The notes beneath the pieces are model-generated. The model did not search any database. It saw only the letters and a program-made list of their open reading frames with translations, and had not been told where the DNA came from. Both the position numbers and the translations under genes were made by a program. Of a DNA stretch of 32,146 bases, positions 23,158 to 30,967 are shown piece by piece. Location: the NCBI GenBank assembly GCA_025363775.1, contig JANYLG010000026.1, positions 1-32,146 of the forward strand, written 5' to 3'. This DNA is from Acidobacteriota bacterium (GTDB lineage: Bacteria > Acidobacteriota > Vicinamibacteria > Vicinamibacterales > Fen-181). Numbering within the stretch: position 1 is the first letter of the stretch; each line of letters begins with the position of its first letter.

Positions 23158-25848
23158 ATGAAACTCTCCCGAGTTCTGCCCCTGGTGATCGTGCTGTCGT
23201 TGGTGACCCTGGGCACATCCATGAAGGCGCAGCCCAGGGGGCTCGCCGGCCAGGCCGGCGAGGTCGGCCTCGGCATCGCACTTCGACAATTGGGCACCGT
23301 CGGGATCTTCTTGCAGACCACCGGCCATCCGGACGACGAGAACAGCGCCGTGCTGGCGATGCTGACGCGCGGGCAGGGCGTCCGGACGGCCGTGCTGACG
23401 GCGACGCGCGGCACCGGCGGGCAGAACGAGATCGGCCCGGAGCTGTTCGAGGCGCTGAGCGTGCTGAGGACCGAGGAACTCGCGTCGGTCCACCGCTACG
23501 ACGGCGCCGAGCAGTACTTCGCGCGTGCCATCGACTTCGGTTACTCGTTCAGCGTGGACGAGTCGTTTCGCAAGTGGGGCCGGCAGGAGATTCTCGACGA
23601 CTACGTCCGGCTGATCCGGACGATCCGCCCCGACGTCATCGTGACCATGAGGGCCGAGGGCGAGCAGGGCGGCGCCCACCACCAGGCGCAGTCGCGGATC
23701 ACCGGGGAGGCGTTCCGGCTCGCGGCGGACCCCGCGGGCTTTCCCGATCAGTTGAAGGAAGGCCTGCGCCCCTGGCAGGCCCGCAAGCTCTACTACCAGG
23801 AAGGGTTCGGCGGCCGACCCGACGCGCAGCCCGCGGGTGGACAGCCGCTCGTCCGCATCAACACCGACGTCTACGACCCGCTGCTCGGCCAGACATACTC
23901 CGAGATCGGGTCTCAGGCGCGCAGCAACCACAAGTGCCAGGGCATGGCGCAACTGCTGTTCCTGCCAGGCGCTTCGACCGCATCGACCTACCGGCTCGGC
24001 GACACCACGTTGCCGGGCGGCACGGGCCGCGCCGAGACGACGTTGTTCGACGGAATCGATACGAGCATAAACGGCCTGGCGCAGTTTGCGACGGCGCTGC
24101 CCCCCGGGGCGCTCACATCGGGCCTGGCGGCCATCGCCTCGCAAGTGGATCGCGCGCAGCAGGCGTTCATCTCGCAGGGTGTCAGCGCGGCAAAAGAGCC
24201 GATCATCGCCGCGCTGGGCGCCGTCCGCGCGCTGCGCTCGCGGTTGGCATCGCTCGGCCTCGACGAGACGGCGCGGCACGAGATCGACTATCGCTTGCAG
24301 GCCAAGGAAGAGCAGTGTCAACAGGCGGCCGTGCTGGCGCAGGGCGTCCGGATCGACGTCCTCGCGGACGACGGCGTGGTCTTCGCGGGCCAGCCGGTAC
24401 GCGTGCAGACGGTTGTCGCCAATCGCGGGTCGGCGGACCTGGGCGTGAAGAAGATTTCGCTGTCAGGCTTCGACGGCGATGCAGCGTGCGTCGCGGCGGA
24501 CGTCAAACCGGGCGCGGTGCTGCCGCGATGCGAGGCGAACGTCAGGATCCCGGCGAACGCCAGGCTCACCACCCCATACTGGCGGCCGCTCCCGGATGTC
24601 GCGCGATACGAGTTCGATAAAGACGCGCCGTTCGGCCTCCCGTTCCGGCCGACGCCGTTTCGCGCGCGCATCGAGCTCACGATCGGCGGCACCTCCGTGA
24701 TGGTGGACCGCCCGGTCGAGTACCGCTACGAGGGAAACATCTTCAGCGGCGAGAAGCGCATGGAACTGCAGGTCGTTCCGCGCTTTTCGGTCGTCGCGAC
24801 CCCGGAGATCGCGATCATCCCATCCACCCGCGATGCTGCGGCCGCGGCGAAAGGCGGCAAGAGCGTCGTGACCGTGGCCGACCGCGAACTCCGCGTCGTC
24901 GTCATCAACGGAAACAAGGGCGCCGCGAAGGGCGAGGCGCTGCTGGAAGTGCCGGCGGGCTGGAAGGTGACGCCAGCTGTTGCGCCGCTCGACTTCGCCC
25001 ATGAGGACGCCGCGGAGACGGTTCGTTTCCGCGTGATGCCGCCACCCGGGGCCAAGCCCGGGCAATACGCCGTGAAGGCGATCGTGCGCGCGGACAACGA
25101 CACGTTCGACCAGGGATACGACGTCATCGAGTATCCGCACATCCACCGGCGCCATCGGATCGTGCCAGCGCGGACGATCGTCAAGCTGATTGACGTGAAG
25201 GTGGCGCCAGGGTTGAAGGTCGGCTACGTGATGGGTGTGGGCGACCAGGTGCCGCTCGCCCTCGAGCAGCTCGGCGTGCAGGTGGACCTGCTCGACGCCG
25301 ACGTGCTCGCGTGGGGCAACCTCGCGCAGTACGATGCGATCGTCACGGGCGTCCGCGCGTATGAGCGCCGGGCCGACCTGAAGGCCAACAACCGCCGGCT
25401 CATCGATTACGCGGAAAAGGGCGGAACGCTGATCGTCCAGTACAACAAGATGGAGTTCAACGAGGCGCAGTACGGGCCTTATCCCGCGCGCGTCAGCTCC
25501 GGTCGCGTGACCGACGAAACGGCGCCCGTCGAAGTGCTCGTTCCCACGAATCCGATCTTCACGTTCCCGAACAGGATTGGCGAGGCCACCTGGAAGGACT
25601 GGGTGCAGGAGCGCGGGCTGTACTTCCTGGGCGAGAAGGACGCCAGGTACATCGACCTGGTGCAGCTCCAGGACCCGTTCCCGGCGAACAGCGGCATGAA
25701 GAAGGGCGCGCTGGTCGAGGCCAGGGTTGGCAAGGGCCGGTGGATCTATGTCGGTCTCGGCCTCTGGCGGCAGTTGCCTGCCGGCACCGACGGCGCGTAT
25801 CAGCTGCTGGCGAACCTCATCAGCGTCGGCAAGGCCGCGCTGAAGTAG
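23158..25848 (+). CDS. Secreted multidomain PIG-L (LmbE-like) deacetylase
   Basis: An 896-residue exported protein. After a signal peptide (about 1-24), the PIG-L domain (about 45-300) shows the metal/catalytic motif HPDDE at 57-61, TRGTGGQNEIG, LRTEEL and a distal His motif GGAHHQAQ (H174/H175). The family removes N-acetyl groups from GlcNAc-containing compounds. The middle region (about 410-670) is beta-rich and resembles NEW3-type domains. The last about 200 residues (YDAIVTGVRAYERR, GGTLIVQYN) look like a glutamine-amidotransferase-like flavodoxin fold. The large size and export suggest action on extracellular amino sugars or glycans, perhaps ones taken up with the receptor upstream; that link is inferred. 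The ATG at 23158 has GAGGG eight bases upstream. Confidence 0.87.
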   Translation: MKLSRVLPLVIVLSLVTLGTSMKAQPRGLAGQAGEVGLGIALRQLGTVGIFLQTTGHPDDENSAVLAMLTRGQGVRTAVLTATRGTGGQNEIGPELFEALSVLRTEELASVHRYDGAEQYFARAIDFGYSFSVDESFRKWGRQEILDDYVRLIRTIRPDVIVTMRAEGEQGGAHHQAQSRITGEAFRLAADPAGFPDQLKEGLRPWQARKLYYQEGFGGRPDAQPAGGQPLVRINTDVYDPLLGQTYSEIGSQARSNHKCQGMAQLLFLPGASTASTYRLGDTTLPGGTGRAETTLFDGIDTSINGLAQFATALPPGALTSGLAAIASQVDRAQQAFISQGVSAAKEPIIAALGAVRALRSRLASLGLDETARHEIDYRLQAKEEQCQQAAVLAQGVRIDVLADDGVVFAGQPVRVQTVVANRGSADLGVKKISLSGFDGDAACVAADVKPGAVLPRCEANVRIPANARLTTPYWRPLPDVARYEFDKDAPFGLPFRPTPFRARIELTIGGTSVMVDRPVEYRYEGNIFSGEKRMELQVVPRFSVVATPEIAIIPSTRDAAAAAKGGKSVVTVADRELRVVVINGNKGAAKGEALLEVPAGWKVTPAVAPLDFAHEDAAETVRFRVMPPPGAKPGQYAVKAIVRADNDTFDQGYDVIEYPHIHRRHRIVPARTIVKLIDVKVAPGLKVGYVMGVGDQVPLALEQLGVQVDLLDADVLAWGNLAQYDAIVTGVRAYERRADLKANNRRLIDYAEKGGTLIVQYNKMEFNEAQYGPYPARVSSGRVTDETAPVEVLVPTNPIFTFPNRIGEATWKDWVQERGLYFLGEKDARYIDLVQLQDPFPANSGMKKGALVEARVGKGRWIYVGLGLWRQLPAGTDGAYQLLANLISVGKAALK

Positions 25849-27083
25849 TGACCGCTCCTGCTGATGTCATCGTCGTTGGCGCCGGGCCGGCGGGAGCGAC
25901 CGCGGCGCGATCGCTGGCGCTTGGCGGCGCCCGCGTGCAACTGCTCGAGCGCTTCCGCTTTCCGCGCAACAAGCCGTGCGGCGGCGGCATCACCACGCGC
26001 GCGTTGCGCCGGTTCCCCTATCTGGGCGCGGCGCTGGACCGGATCACGACCCACTACATCTCGAAACTGTATCTCGAAGGGCCGTCGGGCCGGGGCGTCG
26101 TGCTCACGTCGCACGAGCCGGCCGTTGTGATGATCCGTCGGCTGGAGTTCGACGACCTGCTGGCGCGCCTCGCCGTCGAAGCCGGCGCGGATCTGATCGA
26201 GGATGCCTGCGTGTCGCAGGTGCACGCCGACGACGAGAGTGTGCGGGTGACGACCCGCAACGGCCGTGAGTTCTGCGCGCGTTACCTCGTGGCCGCGGAC
26301 GGCGTCAACGGCATCGTCACGCGACGGCTCGGGCTGCACCCGGGATGGGACGCAGCGGGCGTCGCGCTCGACATGATGGAGGAAACGCCGAACGAGCGCC
26401 TGCGCGCGCTCGAGCCCGGCACGCTATGGGTGTCCTACGGGCAGGGTGGCACAAACGGGTACGGCTACGTCTTCCCGAAGCGCGACCATATCAACGTCGG
26501 CATCGGGTGTCTGCTCTCGCACTTCCGCGAGCAGATCGACCTTGCGCCCTACCCGATGCAGCAGCGCTTCGTGTCCGAACTGCGCCGGCGCGGGATCGTC
26601 GAAGGCGAGTCGAGCCGCGAGGACTTCACTCCGTATCACATCCCGGTGTGCGGACCGATCCGGAACACCGCGCGTGGCCGCGTCCTGGTGGCGGGCGATG
26701 CCGGCGGCTTCGTCAATGCGTACACGGCCGAAGGCATTTACTACGCGCTGGTCTCGGGCGACCTGGCGGCCCGGGCGGTCATCGACGACCACGGCATCGA
26801 CGATCCGCGACGGGGCACCACGGCGGCCGGCCGTTACGTTCGAGCCTGGCGGCGCGAGATCGGCGCGGAGCTTCGAGATTCCGTGTTGATCCAGAAGTAC
26901 CTGTTCCGCGATGCCTCCCGCATCGACGGTGTCGTGAGCAGCGCCGACACATACCGCCAGGCGGCGGACACGATCATCGCCTACGCGATGGGCACGACCT
27001 CCTATGCCGCGGCCCGTCGCCGTCTCCTCGCGCGGTTTCCCCGCGTCGTCGTTCGCATGGCGCGGGTCGCCCTGGCCGGCTGA
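25848..27083 (+). CDS. Geranylgeranyl reductase family FAD-dependent oxidoreductase
   Basis: A 411-residue flavoprotein. The FAD-binding Rossmann motif VVGAGPAGATAA is at 9-20. KPCGGGIT (42-49) matches the conserved Cys loop of geranylgeranyl reductases, and GDAGGFVNAYTAEGIYYAL matches the second FAD motif. Members saturate double bonds in isoprenoid chains of chlorophyll, archaeal lipids or menaquinone; here quinone or lipid isoprenoid modification is likely, but the substrate is unproven. The start is the GTG within TAGTG, overlapping the PIG-L stop by one base, so translation is probably coupled. Longer in-frame starts lie inside the PIG-L gene and lack family homology. Confidence 0.87.
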   Translation: MTAPADVIVVGAGPAGATAARSLALGGARVQLLERFRFPRNKPCGGGITTRALRRFPYLGAALDRITTHYISKLYLEGPSGRGVVLTSHEPAVVMIRRLEFDDLLARLAVEAGADLIEDACVSQVHADDESVRVTTRNGREFCARYLVAADGVNGIVTRRLGLHPGWDAAGVALDMMEETPNERLRALEPGTLWVSYGQGGTNGYGYVFPKRDHINVGIGCLLSHFREQIDLAPYPMQQRFVSELRRRGIVEGESSREDFTPYHIPVCGPIRNTARGRVLVAGDAGGFVNAYTAEGIYYALVSGDLAARAVIDDHGIDDPRRGTTAAGRYVRAWRREIGAELRDSVLIQKYLFRDASRIDGVVSSADTYRQAADTIIAYAMGTTSYAAARRRLLARFPRVVVRMARVALAG

Positions 27084-27105
27084 TCGCGCCAGGAACTTCA
27101 CACGC

Positions 27106-27180
27106 GCGGCACTCCTGAACGGCGAACTCGCGAAGAAGACGCTCGGCGGCGGGAAGGCCGGCCTCGATTTCGTCTTATAA
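27106..27180 (+). pseudogene. Possible 3' coding remnant upstream of the glutamine synthetase-like gene
   Basis: In one frame the gap after the reductase reads AALLNGELAKKTLGGGKAGL followed by DFVL and TAA. Third-position GC is high (19 of 24 codons), as in real genes here, and the frame has no start of its own. It may be the end of a deleted gene; the parent family was not recognised. Its TAA is part of the TATAAT -10 described next. Weakly supported. Confidence 0.25.
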
Positions 27181-27181
27181 T
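27176..27181 (+). promoter_or_regulatory. Consensus -10 (TATAAT) for the glutamine synthetase-like gene
   Basis: A perfect TATAAT, rare in such GC-rich DNA, about 107 bases upstream of the ATG at 27288. No good -35 precedes it at 16-18 bases. Transcription would begin near 27188 and give a leader of about 100 bases. Confidence 0.45.
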
Positions 27182-27187
27182 GCTTCG

Positions 27188-27287
27188 CCCCCTGTGAGGG
27201 CTTCCCCTCTCCGGGCAGCCTGTCCCGGACTTCAGTGGGGCTACATATCGGGTGATCCCTGCCTTCTTCCGAGGAGCGGCGTTCGCG
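27188..27287 (+). promoter_or_regulatory. Structured 5' leader of the glutamine synthetase-like gene
   Basis: The leader contains TCCGGG and CCCGGA (six-base stem, eight-base loop), nested between CCCC and GGGG runs that could close a longer stem, and a CCC/GGG mini-hairpin just before. It ends with GAGGAG upstream of the ATG. It does not match a riboswitch class that I can recognise; regulatory folding is inferred. Confidence 0.35.
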
Positions 27288-28709
27288 ATGACCGACACAA
27301 CCAGGACCCCCGACGGCGCAAACGAAACCGAGGACGAATCCCATCTCTGGCCCGCGTGCCGGCTGTCGCGCCTCATCGGCAAGCCGTCGGAGCGCTGGAC
27401 CGTTGACGACCTGGTGGAGGTCGTCGGACGGCTGGGGATTCGCCTCGTCAGCCTCATGCACGTCGGCGGCGACGGCTGGTTGAAGACGCTGGACTTCGTG
27501 CCGCGCGACCTGGCGCATCTGCGCGAAGTGCTGTCGTTTGGTGAGCGCGCTGACGGATCGAGCCTGTTCGGAACGATGGGCGTGCAGGTCACGGCGTCCG
27601 ACGTCGTTCTCAGACCGCGTCTCTCGACGGCGTTCGTGGATCCGTTCGCCTCGTACCCGACGCTGGTCGTCTTCTGCGGCCACTTCGGCCGCGACGGCGC
27701 GCCGCTGCCCGAGTCGCCCGACACGATCGTCCGCAAGGCGTACGACCGCCTGCAGGCGGAGACCGGCGTCGAGCTGCAGGCGCTCGGCGAGATTGAGTAC
27801 TTCCTCGGCAAGCGGCCCGACGAGACGGACATCTACGGATCGACCGAGCGCGGCTACCACGCCAGCTCGCCGTTCGTGTTCGGCGAAGCGCTCCGCCGCC
27901 GCGCGATGGTGCTGCTGGCCGAGATCGGCATCCCGGTGAAATACGGCCACAGCGAGGTGGGCTACATCCAGCCGGACGAAGTGGACGCGCGCATCTGGGA
28001 GCAACACGAGATCGAGCTTTCGCTGCAGCCGCTCGCGCAGGCCGCCGACTCGGTGCTCGTGACGCAGTGGCTTCTCCGCAACCTCGCGAACAAGGCCGGC
28101 TGGCGCTGCAGCTTCGACCCTATTCTCCGCAAGGGACACGCAGGCAGCGGCCTGCACTTCCACCTGTCGCCGACGATCGACGGCGTGCACCAGAAGCACA
28201 GCACGCCGGACGGACAGCTCGATGGCGTTGCCCGCTGGTTGATCGCGGGCCTCGTCCAGCACGCCGGCGCGCTGATGGCGTTCGGCAACCGCGCGACGAA
28301 CTCGTTCGTGCGCCTGCTCCAGGCGAAGGAAGCGCCGAGCACCGTCACCTGGGGCCACTACAACCGCCGGGCGCTCATCCGGCTGCCGATCGTGGCGTCC
28401 GACGGGGAAGGCAGGTCGGTGAGTCCGGAAACCGTCGAGTTCCGGCTGCCCGACGGTTCCGCGCACCCGCACCTGCTGCTGGCTGGCATCGCGCAGACGA
28501 TGGTGGCGGGGAGGACGGTCGAGAACCTGGACGAGTTGCTCGCGCGGACCGCAGCTCTGACGCAGAACCGCGCCGTGGCGCTCCCCGTTCCTCGGAGCTT
28601 CGTCGAGGTGGCAGACGCGCTGCGGGCTCTCCGCGGGTCGTTCGAGGCGGGCGGCATCTTCCCGCCGCACGTCATCGATCGCACGCTCGACGCACTGGGA
28701 CAGATGTAG
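27288..28709 (+). CDS. Glutamine synthetase family protein (gamma-glutamyl ligase type)
   Basis: A 473-residue GS homologue. Catalytic-domain motifs are present: GEIEYFL (E168, E170), HSEVG (221-225), EQHEIELS (238-245), AGSGLHFHLS (284-293), NSFVRL with N337, WGHYNRRALIRLP (354-366) and EFRLPDGSAHPHLLLAG. Several positions differ from true GlnA: NRS is NRR, ANPY is AHPH, and the NLYxL adenylylation segment is missing. It may be a gamma-glutamyl-polyamine or other gamma-glutamyl ligase rather than the housekeeping enzyme. The ATG at 27288 is preceded by GAGGAG; a GTG at 27252 would add 12 residues without homology. It is a single gene after the reductase, with its own promoter and leader. Confidence 0.85.
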   Translation: MTDTTRTPDGANETEDESHLWPACRLSRLIGKPSERWTVDDLVEVVGRLGIRLVSLMHVGGDGWLKTLDFVPRDLAHLREVLSFGERADGSSLFGTMGVQVTASDVVLRPRLSTAFVDPFASYPTLVVFCGHFGRDGAPLPESPDTIVRKAYDRLQAETGVELQALGEIEYFLGKRPDETDIYGSTERGYHASSPFVFGEALRRRAMVLLAEIGIPVKYGHSEVGYIQPDEVDARIWEQHEIELSLQPLAQAADSVLVTQWLLRNLANKAGWRCSFDPILRKGHAGSGLHFHLSPTIDGVHQKHSTPDGQLDGVARWLIAGLVQHAGALMAFGNRATNSFVRLLQAKEAPSTVTWGHYNRRALIRLPIVASDGEGRSVSPETVEFRLPDGSAHPHLLLAGIAQTMVAGRTVENLDELLARTAALTQNRAVALPVPRSFVEVADALRALRGSFEAGGIFPPHVIDRTLDALGQM

Positions 28710-28780
28710 CGCGCCGCGAGCGGGAAGCCGAAGGCCGAAATCCCTCGGTGACGGCCTGTGTCAATGGAAACCGTGGCACA

Positions 28781-28820
28781 CTCGGCCAGTCGCCGTTTCC
28801 CTTGGAGAACCGAGGCCGAG
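28781..28820. terminator. Inverted repeat between convergent genes
   Basis: CTCGGCC (28781-28787) and GGCCGAG (28814-28820) are exact complements with a 26-base loop, between the glutamine synthetase-like stop (28709) and the DUF2442 stop (28842). No T-run follows on either strand, so a terminator role is only positional. Confidence 0.25.
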
Positions 28821-28841
28821 TTCGGGGGTACAAGTGACAGT

Positions 28842-29186
28842 TCAGCCGCGGAGCCGCGACGGACTCGGTCGCTCGCCATGGACGCGCGTCCGCGCTGGCG
28901 AGGGTCGCAGGTGCTGGCCCTCCCGCGACTGGCTGACGAGCGGATACCGTTCCGGGTGGTCGAGCGAATCGACGGCCAGATCGACGTCGAGTTCCGGCCA
29001 GTAGAGATGGCCCTCGTGGGGCCGCTCCACCGTGGTCAGTTGGCCGATGGTGGCGTTCCGGAACCACGGGAACTCCTTGAACGGGACGAACACCTCCCGT
29101 TCGTCCAGCAGCAACCAGATGCCGTTCGGCGAGACGTTACTGACCTCGACGGTCGAAGTGCGTTTTCCACGCTGCGCGGATCTCAT
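28842..29186 (-). CDS. DUF2442 domain-containing protein
   Basis: A 114-residue protein whose core (about 13-86) matches DUF2442: VEVSNVSPNGIWLLLDEREVF, then FPWFRNAT and LYWPELDVDLAVDSLDHPERY. The last about 28 residues are a basic, low-complexity tail beyond the usual domain end. The ATG at 29186 has GAGGAG eight bases upstream. It overlaps the DUF4160 gene by 50 bases in another frame. DUF4160/DUF2442 pairs occur together often in bacterial accessory DNA and have been suspected as toxin-antitoxin-like modules; no function is established to my knowledge. Confidence 0.82.
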   Translation of the reverse strand: MRSAQRGKRTSTVEVSNVSPNGIWLLLDEREVFVPFKEFPWFRNATIGQLTTVERPHEGHLYWPELDVDLAVDSLDHPERYPLVSQSREGQHLRPSPARTRVHGERPSPSRLRG

Positions 29187-29385
29187 CCTGGTGCTCCTCG
29201 GCAAGTCGCTGCGCGGTCGACAGCCTGGTCACGCTCAGACCATAGTTGTGAGCCACGGCGATCTCGGGTTCGAGCCAGAACTTGGCCTCGCCCTGGGCGT
29301 GCTGGACGTGAACGTGGGCCCGCGTTTCCTCGCGCGAGAAGAAGTAGAACCGGAAGCCGCGAATCCGGAGGATCGTGGGACTCAC
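29137..29385 (-). CDS. DUF4160 domain-containing protein
   Basis: An 82-residue protein matching DUF4160 nearly end to end: SPTILRIRGFRFYFFSREE, then HVHVQHAQGEAKFWLEP. The domain has conserved His residues and a short alpha/beta layout; its function is unknown. The GTG at 29385 is chosen because the family starts with MSPTIL; upstream in-frame sequence is not homologous. The downstream DUF2442 gene starts inside this gene, 50 bases before its stop, so the two are surely co-expressed. The pair lies just beside an IS element. Confidence 0.85.
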   Translation of the reverse strand: MSPTILRIRGFRFYFFSREETRAHVHVQHAQGEAKFWLEPEIAVAHNYGLSVTRLSTAQRLAEEHQDEIRAAWKTHFDRRGQ

Positions 29386-29636
29386 AACCTGAGGATACCC
29401 GAAAACCCGTTGCCCGCGCGCCGCGTACCGGGCGTGATGCGACAGAATGCCGGATCGACTGCCGACCACCCCCTGGGCTCTCTGCGACTGCTGCCACGCG
29501 AGCGCTCGCCCCACCGTTCGGAGCGACTCGGGAGGCTGCCTCGGCTATTGCACAGGCACACAGCCTCGGTGTGGGAGACGCCGCAGCGACACGACATGGG
29601 CCTGATGGGCCCCGCGTCGCTCAACGGCTGCAGCGC

Positions 29637-29650
29637 CACTGCTGTCCGGT
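29637..29650. repeat. Left terminal inverted repeat of the IS4-family element
   Basis: CACTGCTGTCCGGT is the exact reverse complement of 30954-30967. The match stops at 29637; the next outer base differs. Confidence 0.88.
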
Positions 29651-30819
29651 TATAAGTCGAACAATTGCGACTGGTTAGCGGGAGGGGTGGCGTCATCCTG
29701 GGGGGCCGCGTCGAAAACTGCCATAGAAATGGGGATTTTCTCGAAGAGGGTCACGCTTAACACCTGGAGGATTTGGTAGAGCGAGACGTCGAGGCCAAGC
29801 CGTTTCTTGACGATGGCGACCAGGACATACCCGGAGATCGCGATCCAAATCTGGGTCTTCACGGCGTTGGCACTGGTGCCGTAAAAGGCTTTGATCCGCA
29901 GGTGTTGCTTGATCCATTTGAAGAAGAGCTCGACCTGCCACCGCGAGCGGTACAGCTGCGCAATGGTCAGGGTCGGCAGGGAGAGCTGGTGGGTCAAGAA
30001 GACGAGGCGTTTTCCGGTGTCCGGATCGACGTAGCTCACGCGACGCAGCGGGGCCGGGTAGGCCTCCCGCGCTTTCAGATGCGCGGGGACCCCCACCTGA
30101 TCGGATCGAATCCCGGTGCCCGGGTCGATCGGCCGTGACAGGCGGCGCGTGAAACAGAGATTGCGTTTGCTGCGGGTCACGAAGCACGCGCCCGTCGTGG
30201 TGATGCGGTACAGCCGCGTGAAATCGACGTAGCCCCGATCCATGAGATAGAAGGCGCCGGCTTCAAAGACGAGGTCGTCGAGAAACGCGATCTCGGATCG
30301 CTTGCCCGGCTCGATGTGGACGACGGTGGGAATCTGGCCGCGCAGATCGAGCAGGGTATGCCGTTTCACCGCGCCGTGACGCGCGCTGTCGTGCGCCCAG
30401 GGAAAGACCGACAGGCACAAATCGATCGTCGTGGCGTCGAGGGCGTACACCGTGTCGGTCAACTCCACCGCTAACGGATCGTGGACGTAGAGGGCGCGAG
30501 CGGTGCGGATCAGGCTCTGGGCGAAGTCGGCGTAGATGCGCCAGTCGCGGGTATCATTGGCGTCAGCCAGCGTCGACCGGGCGACGCGAGTGCGAATGCC
30601 CACGTGGTACAGTTTGGCCTGCAGCGCCCGCAGACAGGTTTCGATATCCCGCAGGCTTTCGCGATACGTCAACTGCGCGAACGCCAAGCAGAGATATTGA
30701 TCCCAGCATGAGAAGCGCGACGCCTTGTAGTTGCCGTGGTAGCGACCGACACACGTGCGAAACGACTGCGCGGACACCTGCGCGAGCAGTTGAGCGAAGT
30801 CGGTGCGGCCAGTCAGCAT
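29650..30819 (-). CDS. IS4-family transposase
   Basis: A 389-residue DDE transposase that carries out cut-and-paste movement of the surrounding element. The N-terminal 80 residues (TGRTDFAQLLAQVSAQSF, GNYKASRFSCWDQYLCLAF) resemble DUF4372-type DNA-binding domains of this IS4 subgroup. The catalytic triad is D128 (YALDATTID), D194 (YLMDRGYVD) and E297 in YRSRWQVELFFKWIK, which fits the IS4 Y-x2-R-x3-E-x6-K signature (Y290, R293, E297, K304). The frame is intact, so the protein may be active. The ATG at 30819 lies 135 bases inside the right inverted repeat. Confidence 0.93.
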   Translation of the reverse strand: MLTGRTDFAQLLAQVSAQSFRTCVGRYHGNYKASRFSCWDQYLCLAFAQLTYRESLRDIETCLRALQAKLYHVGIRTRVARSTLADANDTRDWRIYADFAQSLIRTARALYVHDPLAVELTDTVYALDATTIDLCLSVFPWAHDSARHGAVKRHTLLDLRGQIPTVVHIEPGKRSEIAFLDDLVFEAGAFYLMDRGYVDFTRLYRITTTGACFVTRSKRNLCFTRRLSRPIDPGTGIRSDQVGVPAHLKAREAYPAPLRRVSYVDPDTGKRLVFLTHQLSLPTLTIAQLYRSRWQVELFFKWIKQHLRIKAFYGTSANAVKTQIWIAISGYVLVAIVKKRLGLDVSLYQILQVLSVTLFEKIPISMAVFDAAPQDDATPPANQSQLFDL

Positions 30820-30930
30820 CCGCCATTGTGGCGCACGCGACGACCGTCCCCATCACCGGCGCGCTCTGCATGGCGCCAAAGATATCGTCGTGGGCGAAAT
30901 TCGCGTCGAACTCGCGTTAGATCAATAGGT

Positions 30931-30948
30931 TGCCGGCTTTCGCCGGCG
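30931..30948 (-). promoter_or_regulatory. GNRA-loop hairpin at the transposase end of the IS
   Basis: In the transposase sense, GCCGGC-GAAA-GCCGGC folds into a six-base-pair stem with a stable GAAA tetraloop just inside the right inverted repeat. Such hairpins in other IS elements reduce translation from transcripts that read in from outside. This role is inferred. Confidence 0.45.
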
Positions 30949-30953
30949 CCGTG

Positions 30954-30967
30954 ACCGGACAGCAGTG
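30954..30967. repeat. Right terminal inverted repeat of the IS4-family element
   Basis: ACCGGACAGCAGTG matches 29637-29650 in inverted orientation without mismatch and ends at 30967. Confidence 0.88.

Larger units (their letters stand above)
29637..30967 (-). mobile_element. Complete IS4-family insertion sequence (1331 bp)
   Basis: Perfect 14-base terminal inverted repeats, CACTGCTGTCCGGT (29637-29650) and ACCGGACAGCAGTG (30954-30967), enclose a full-length DDE transposase gene on the minus strand. The transposase stop codon begins on the last base of the left repeat. The flanking bases (CTGCAGCGC on the left, CACACCGGG on the right) show no target-site duplication. Confidence 0.88.

Noticed and set aside
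26424-28670. Minus-strand frame of 748 codons
   Set aside because: Antisense to two well-supported genes (the flavoprotein and the glutamine synthetase homologue) and without motifs.
28758-29678. Plus-strand frame of 306 codons across the DUF pair
   Set aside because: The minus-strand DUF4160 and DUF2442 proteins match known domains; the plus frame does not.
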